From positions 124,001-188,000 of the forward strand of contig NZ_PVEO01000004.1 of assembly GCF_002973595.1 (NCBI RefSeq): DNA of 64,000 nucleotides. Reading direction: 5' to 3'. Below, one piece after another: positions 61,192-64,000 of the stretch. Position 1 is the first letter of the stretch; each line of letters opens with the position of its first letter. The DNA comes from Jejuia pallidilutea (lineage in GTDB: Bacteria; Bacteroidota; Bacteroidia; Flavobacteriales; Flavobacteriaceae). The notes below the pieces were generated by a model. It was given only the letters and a program-made list of their open reading frames with translations. It was not told the origin of the DNA and did not search any database. Made by a program: the position numbers and the translations under genes.

Positions 61192-61520
61192 ACATTGGAA
61201 AATCTGTGATTTTCAAATGTTAAAACAGTGAAAAAGCAAAGCTTTTGGCAAAATAAGCATTGGAAAATCTGTGATTTTCAAATGTTAAAACAGTGAAGAA
61301 GCAAAGCTTTTGGCAAAATAGACATTGGAAAATCTGTGATTTTCAAATGTTAAAACAGTGAAGAAGCAAAGCTTTTGGCAAAATAGACATTGGAAAATCT
61401 GTGATTTTCAAATGTTAAAACAGTGAAGAAGCAAAGCTTTTGGCAAAATAGACATTGGAAAATCTGTGATTTTCAAATGTTAAAACAGTGAAGAAGCAAA
61501 GCTTTTGTAAAACTAGGGAT
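61165..61520 (+). repeat. 65-bp tandem repeat derived from the mazG 3' end
   Basis: The phrase GCAAAGCTTTTGGCAAAATA begins at 61171, 61236, 61301, 61366 and 61431, with a degenerate sixth copy at 61496; the period is exactly 65 bp. The first copy is the coding end and stop of mazG. Each unit contains the hairpin GAAAATC-TGT-GATTTTC. Copies are nearly identical, so the expansion is recent. Confidence 0.95.
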
Positions 61521-61569
61521 TAAAAATCTGTGGTTTTCAACTATAAATAGGGAGCTAAACTATTTTAAA

Positions 61570-62145
61570 ATGAAATTAACAAGATCTAGACTTAAAAATC
61601 TCATATTTCTTGCGGCAATAGCACTACTAATTATTCCGCAAACAAGAACGCCTATTCAAGTGTTTTTAAACAAAGGTTTGGCATTGTTCGGTCCGTCTAT
61701 TGAAGATACTGCTAATTTAAAACATATTACAGATTACAATTGGAGGCTAAAATCTATAAACAACGAGGTTTTAGATTTTAATACTGTGCAGGGAAAAGTA
61801 GTACTCATTAATTTTTGGGCAACATGGTGCCCACCATGTATTGCAGAAATGCCAAGTATGAAAGCACTTTATGCAGATTATAAAGATAAAATTGAATTTG
61901 TTTTTGTATCAAACGAAAAGCCTAAAACCATAAAGGCATTTTTAACTAAAAACAATTACACTTTTAATGTTTATACACCATTAACAAAGCATCCTGATGT
62001 GTTTAATATTAAGGGAATTCCACGAACATTTTTAATTGATACTAATGGAAATATTGTAATAGACAAAACAGGTGCCGCCAATTGGAATAGCGATACTGTG
62101 CGACATACAATTGATAGTTTGTTAAATACCGCAAATGCGTTATAA
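61570..62145 (+). CDS. TlpA-like membrane-anchored thioredoxin
   Basis: A 191-aa protein with an N-terminal membrane anchor (LKNLIFLAAIALLIIPQT) and a periplasmic thioredoxin-like domain. The active site is CPPC in VLINFWATWCPPCIAEMPSM and the cis-proline is in IKGIPRTFLID. This is the TlpA/ResA type, which keeps periplasmic or lipoprotein thiols reduced. Single gene behind the mazG repeat, and its stop overlaps that of crtY on the other strand by 6 nt. Confidence 0.9.
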   Translation: MKLTRSRLKNLIFLAAIALLIIPQTRTPIQVFLNKGLALFGPSIEDTANLKHITDYNWRLKSINNEVLDFNTVQGKVVLINFWATWCPPCIAEMPSMKALYADYKDKIEFVFVSNEKPKTIKAFLTKNNYTFNVYTPLTKHPDVFNIKGIPRTFLIDTNGNIVIDKTGAANWNSDTVRHTIDSLLNTANAL

Positions 62146-63282
62146 AGTCTTAAAAAACGCTTTTATAAAGCTCCAGGAAAAGAGTGAGGACATAATTTTT
62201 AGCTCTTCCCAAAAAGTAGATTCTTCATCTAAAAAACGAAACATTGTTTCTACGCCATTTTTATCATAAAATTGCTGAAAAATCCATTCGCCTTTATGGT
62301 TTTCGTCTTTAAGGACCTTTAAAAATACTTTATCGTAAAACCTGTATTTTCTTTTAAATAGCTGTTTGGATGGTATTTTATTGGCTTTAATATTTTCAAT
62401 AAGTTTAGCTACTTTTTTTTCAGTATGCTTAAAGGAATATCCTGTTGATGGTTTTACCCAACCGCCACCAGTACCAATTTTTGTGATGTTTTTGGTGTTA
62501 AAACTATCAAAAGGAAAAGTAGTCATAGGAATATTGCCTTGTTCAGATTCTAAAATCGTGTAAGTGTCAACTTCTAAATATGTTTTAATATACGTTTCAA
62601 TAAAAGTATCATAAACAGATTCATCAACAATATTTTCAGTAAAATATGTAAATTCAACGAGTGCTTCATATTCAGAAAAAGGCAAAACGTAAGTGAATGT
62701 AGTTTGTTGGCCGTCTTTTAAACGGTAATCCATCATAGTAAGTGTATCTGCATTAAAAGTTTTAGTTTCAGTTTTAATAATAATACCCTTAAAATGTTGG
62801 TTAATGGTTATGCTTTTGTTTTTAGTATAAAATTCCTTAGGAATTCTACTATCAAACACATGTCCCGCTGTAAATGTTTGATGTTTCGTTTCTACAACAG
62901 TTTCTAAACCATCTAGAACCGAAGTTGCTTCATCACTAATAAAATGGATGTTTTCATGATTTTTTAATTTAGATTTGGCATAATTATAAAAATCAATGGC
63001 TCTTATCGATTTATAGGTGTAGGGCGAGAGCGTTAAATCGATTGTTTTTTTTGATGAAACAATAGTGGCTTTTTTCCACGTTTTATAAGGTAAATTTAGC
63101 CAATATGAAGGATGGGTTTCCCAAAAACTCCAAGTTTTATCATTTTCGGTTTTTGGAGAAGGGTCTATAAGTGCTATTCGCTTGTCCTTAAAGAATGTAT
63201 CGTCAGCAAATTTTAGCGCCAGTTGTAAACCAGCCAAACCATTTCCAATGATAATGTAATCGAAATGGGAACTATTCGCCAT
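62140..63282 (-). CDS. crtY: Lycopene beta-cyclase
   Basis: A 380-aa FAD-dependent enzyme. The N-terminal Rossmann motif is FDYIIIGNGLAGLQLALKF; DKTWSFWE and GTGGGWVKPSTGYSFKHTEKKV (a substrate/FAD-binding region typical of CrtY) are visible. It turns lycopene into beta-carotene at the membrane. It lies directly after crtZ (6 nt), which follows crtB, so a carotenoid operon crtB-crtZ-crtY is read on the minus strand. Confidence 0.92.
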   Translation of the reverse strand: MANSSHFDYIIIGNGLAGLQLALKFADDTFFKDKRIALIDPSPKTENDKTWSFWETHPSYWLNLPYKTWKKATIVSSKKTIDLTLSPYTYKSIRAIDFYNYAKSKLKNHENIHFISDEATSVLDGLETVVETKHQTFTAGHVFDSRIPKEFYTKNKSITINQHFKGIIIKTETKTFNADTLTMMDYRLKDGQQTTFTYVLPFSEYEALVEFTYFTENIVDESVYDTFIETYIKTYLEVDTYTILESEQGNIPMTTFPFDSFNTKNITKIGTGGGWVKPSTGYSFKHTEKKVAKLIENIKANKIPSKQLFKRKYRFYDKVFLKVLKDENHKGEWIFQQFYDKNGVETMFRFLDEESTFWEELKIMSSLFSWSFIKAFFKTL

Positions 63283-63288
63283 TCCGCA

Positions 63289-63741
63289 TTATTTCTTTTT
63301 AAAGTATTTAAAAGGCACAAATAACATCCCAAAGCATTCACCATCGTCTTTTCCTAAGTGTTTATGGTGAATTTTGTGAGCTCTTCGCACACCGCGTGCA
63401 TACCAGTTATTTGCATTTCTAAACATCTTGAAACGCTGGTGTATAAAAATATCGTGTACAATAAAATACGACAAGCCATAAGCAAAAATGCCCAAACCAA
63501 TAGGTAGCCCTGGCCAAAAACTGGCGTATTTCCAAAGTAAAAAGAAACCAATACTCACCACTGCGTAAAAAATAAAAAATGCATCGTTACGCTCAAACCA
63601 ACTGTCGTGGTCTTTATGGTGGTGGTCTTTATGTAAGCTCCATAAAAATCCGTGCATAATGTATTTATGCGTAAACCACGCCATAAATTCCATAAAACAA
63701 TACGTGCCTAAAAAAATAAGAATCCAATAAACTGTTTGCAT
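63289..63741 (-). CDS. crtZ: Beta-carotene hydroxylase
   Basis: A 150-aa integral-membrane di-iron hydroxylase. The histidine clusters are HKYIMHGFLWSLHKDHHHKDHD, HDIFIHQRF and RRAHKIHHKHLG, with about four membrane segments. It hydroxylates the beta-rings of beta-carotene to give zeaxanthin. It starts 9 nt after the crtB stop, so the genes are cotranscribed. Confidence 0.93.
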   Translation of the reverse strand: MQTVYWILIFLGTYCFMEFMAWFTHKYIMHGFLWSLHKDHHHKDHDSWFERNDAFFIFYAVVSIGFFLLWKYASFWPGLPIGLGIFAYGLSYFIVHDIFIHQRFKMFRNANNWYARGVRRAHKIHHKHLGKDDGECFGMLFVPFKYFKKK

Positions 63742-63750
63742 AGTATAAAA

Positions 63751-64000
63751 TTACATTAAATTTAATTGATATTTTACATAACTGCGCATTAGAAGCTCAA
63801 TTTTTTTTGGATTAGAAACTCTAATACGAGTATCTTTTATTTGTAGTGCGGGTGTTTTTTTAAGTTTCTTTAAAAGTTGACTGTAGTATCGGTACGCCAT
63901 AAAAACACCAAACTTGGCTTCCATAGGTAGTTTTTTTATGCCACTTAAACCTTTTTCAAAATCACTTTCTATATCGTCAATAATTTGTTGTTTAGAATTT
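63751..64000 (-). CDS. crtB: Phytoene synthase, C-terminal part only
   Basis: Open on the minus strand from the window edge to a TAA at 63753-63751, giving 82 residues (IESDFEKGLSGIKKLPMEAK, FGVFMAYRYYSQLL..., TRIRVSNPKKIELLMRSY). These match the C-terminus of Bacteroidota phytoene/squalene synthases, including the MAYRYYxxLL and RIRVSNxxK motifs. It would condense two GGPP molecules to phytoene. The 5' part lies beyond the window. Confidence 0.85.
   Translation of the reverse strand, partial: NSKQQIIDDIESDFEKGLSGIKKLPMEAKFGVFMAYRYYSQLLKKLKKTPALQIKDTRIRVSNPKKIELLMRSYVKYQLNLM

Noticed and set aside
61165-61520. Possible CRISPR array or attI-like region
   Set aside because: Uniform 65-bp units without spacers that include the mazG stop codon; a plain tandem duplication explains it.

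Overview
This 64 kb window is a chromosome segment of a low-GC, probably marine member of the Flavobacteriaceae (Bacteroidota). The evidence is internal: a type IX secretion C-terminal sorting domain, DUF4270 and DUF6090 proteins, a TonB receptor and TonB pair, LytS/LytTR two-component systems, the MoxR-DUF58-DUF4350-DUF4129-SpoIIM-RDD cluster, promoters of the TAnnTTTG type, no Shine-Dalgarno usage, and zeaxanthin-type carotenoid genes. No rRNA, tRNA, CRISPR, IS element or prophage was seen.

Layout. 1-13 kb: an AIM24-family protein (cut by the window), a 1002-aa T9SS surface protein, oxyR, a DUF2141 protein, dps, a LytS/LytTR pair, a Kelch lipoprotein, and a DUF4270 plus outer-membrane protein operon. 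12.6-19 kb: the MoxR cluster, then a 67-bp tandem repeat. 19-27 kb: TRIC channel, cyclophilin, Nudix, acyltransferase, topoisomerase III, a BKACE enzyme with a GNAT, and RluE. 27-34 kb: an ECF sigma factor with a membrane protein, a TonB receptor, and PEP carboxylase. 34-41.8 kb: an array of accessory genes, all on the minus strand and separated by large imperfect palindromes. 42-47.7 kb: a NYN/LOTUS protein, TonB, and a DUF2141-TPR-LytS-2TM-LytTR operon. 48-57.5 kb: a fibronectin lipoprotein, a LETM1-like protein, a PpiC/SurA chaperone operon ending in a second moxR, and a large membrane protein. 57.8-64 kb: aconitase, mazG with a 65-bp tandem repeat copied from its own 3' end, a TlpA thioredoxin, and crtY-crtZ-crtB (crtB partial).

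Three signals are not explained by ordinary gene annotation. (1) At 33965-41840 nine minus-strand accessory genes are interleaved with seven related 135-190 bp palindromic elements, an organisation like an integron cassette array, but with a different consensus and no integrase in view. The two most similar elements show a compensatory base change in their central stem. (2) Three promoters (43896-43966 +, 28685-28755 +, 6046-5976 -) share a 9-bp/12-bp/9-bp direct repeat of the LytTR-binding type, ACAATTCrT-N12-ACArTTCGG, each exactly 42 nt before an nAnnTTTG box. This suggests one LytTR regulator controls its own operon, a TonB receptor and a second DUF2141 gene. (3) Upstream of dps and divergent from oxyR is a shared 40-bp block, each copy exactly 63 nt before a TAnnTTTG box. 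The copy beside oxyR drives no protein gene but an approximately 100-nt transcript ending in a strong terminator, an arrangement that recalls E. coli oxyR-OxyS.

All functional assignments come from reading the translated sequence. No database search was possible.
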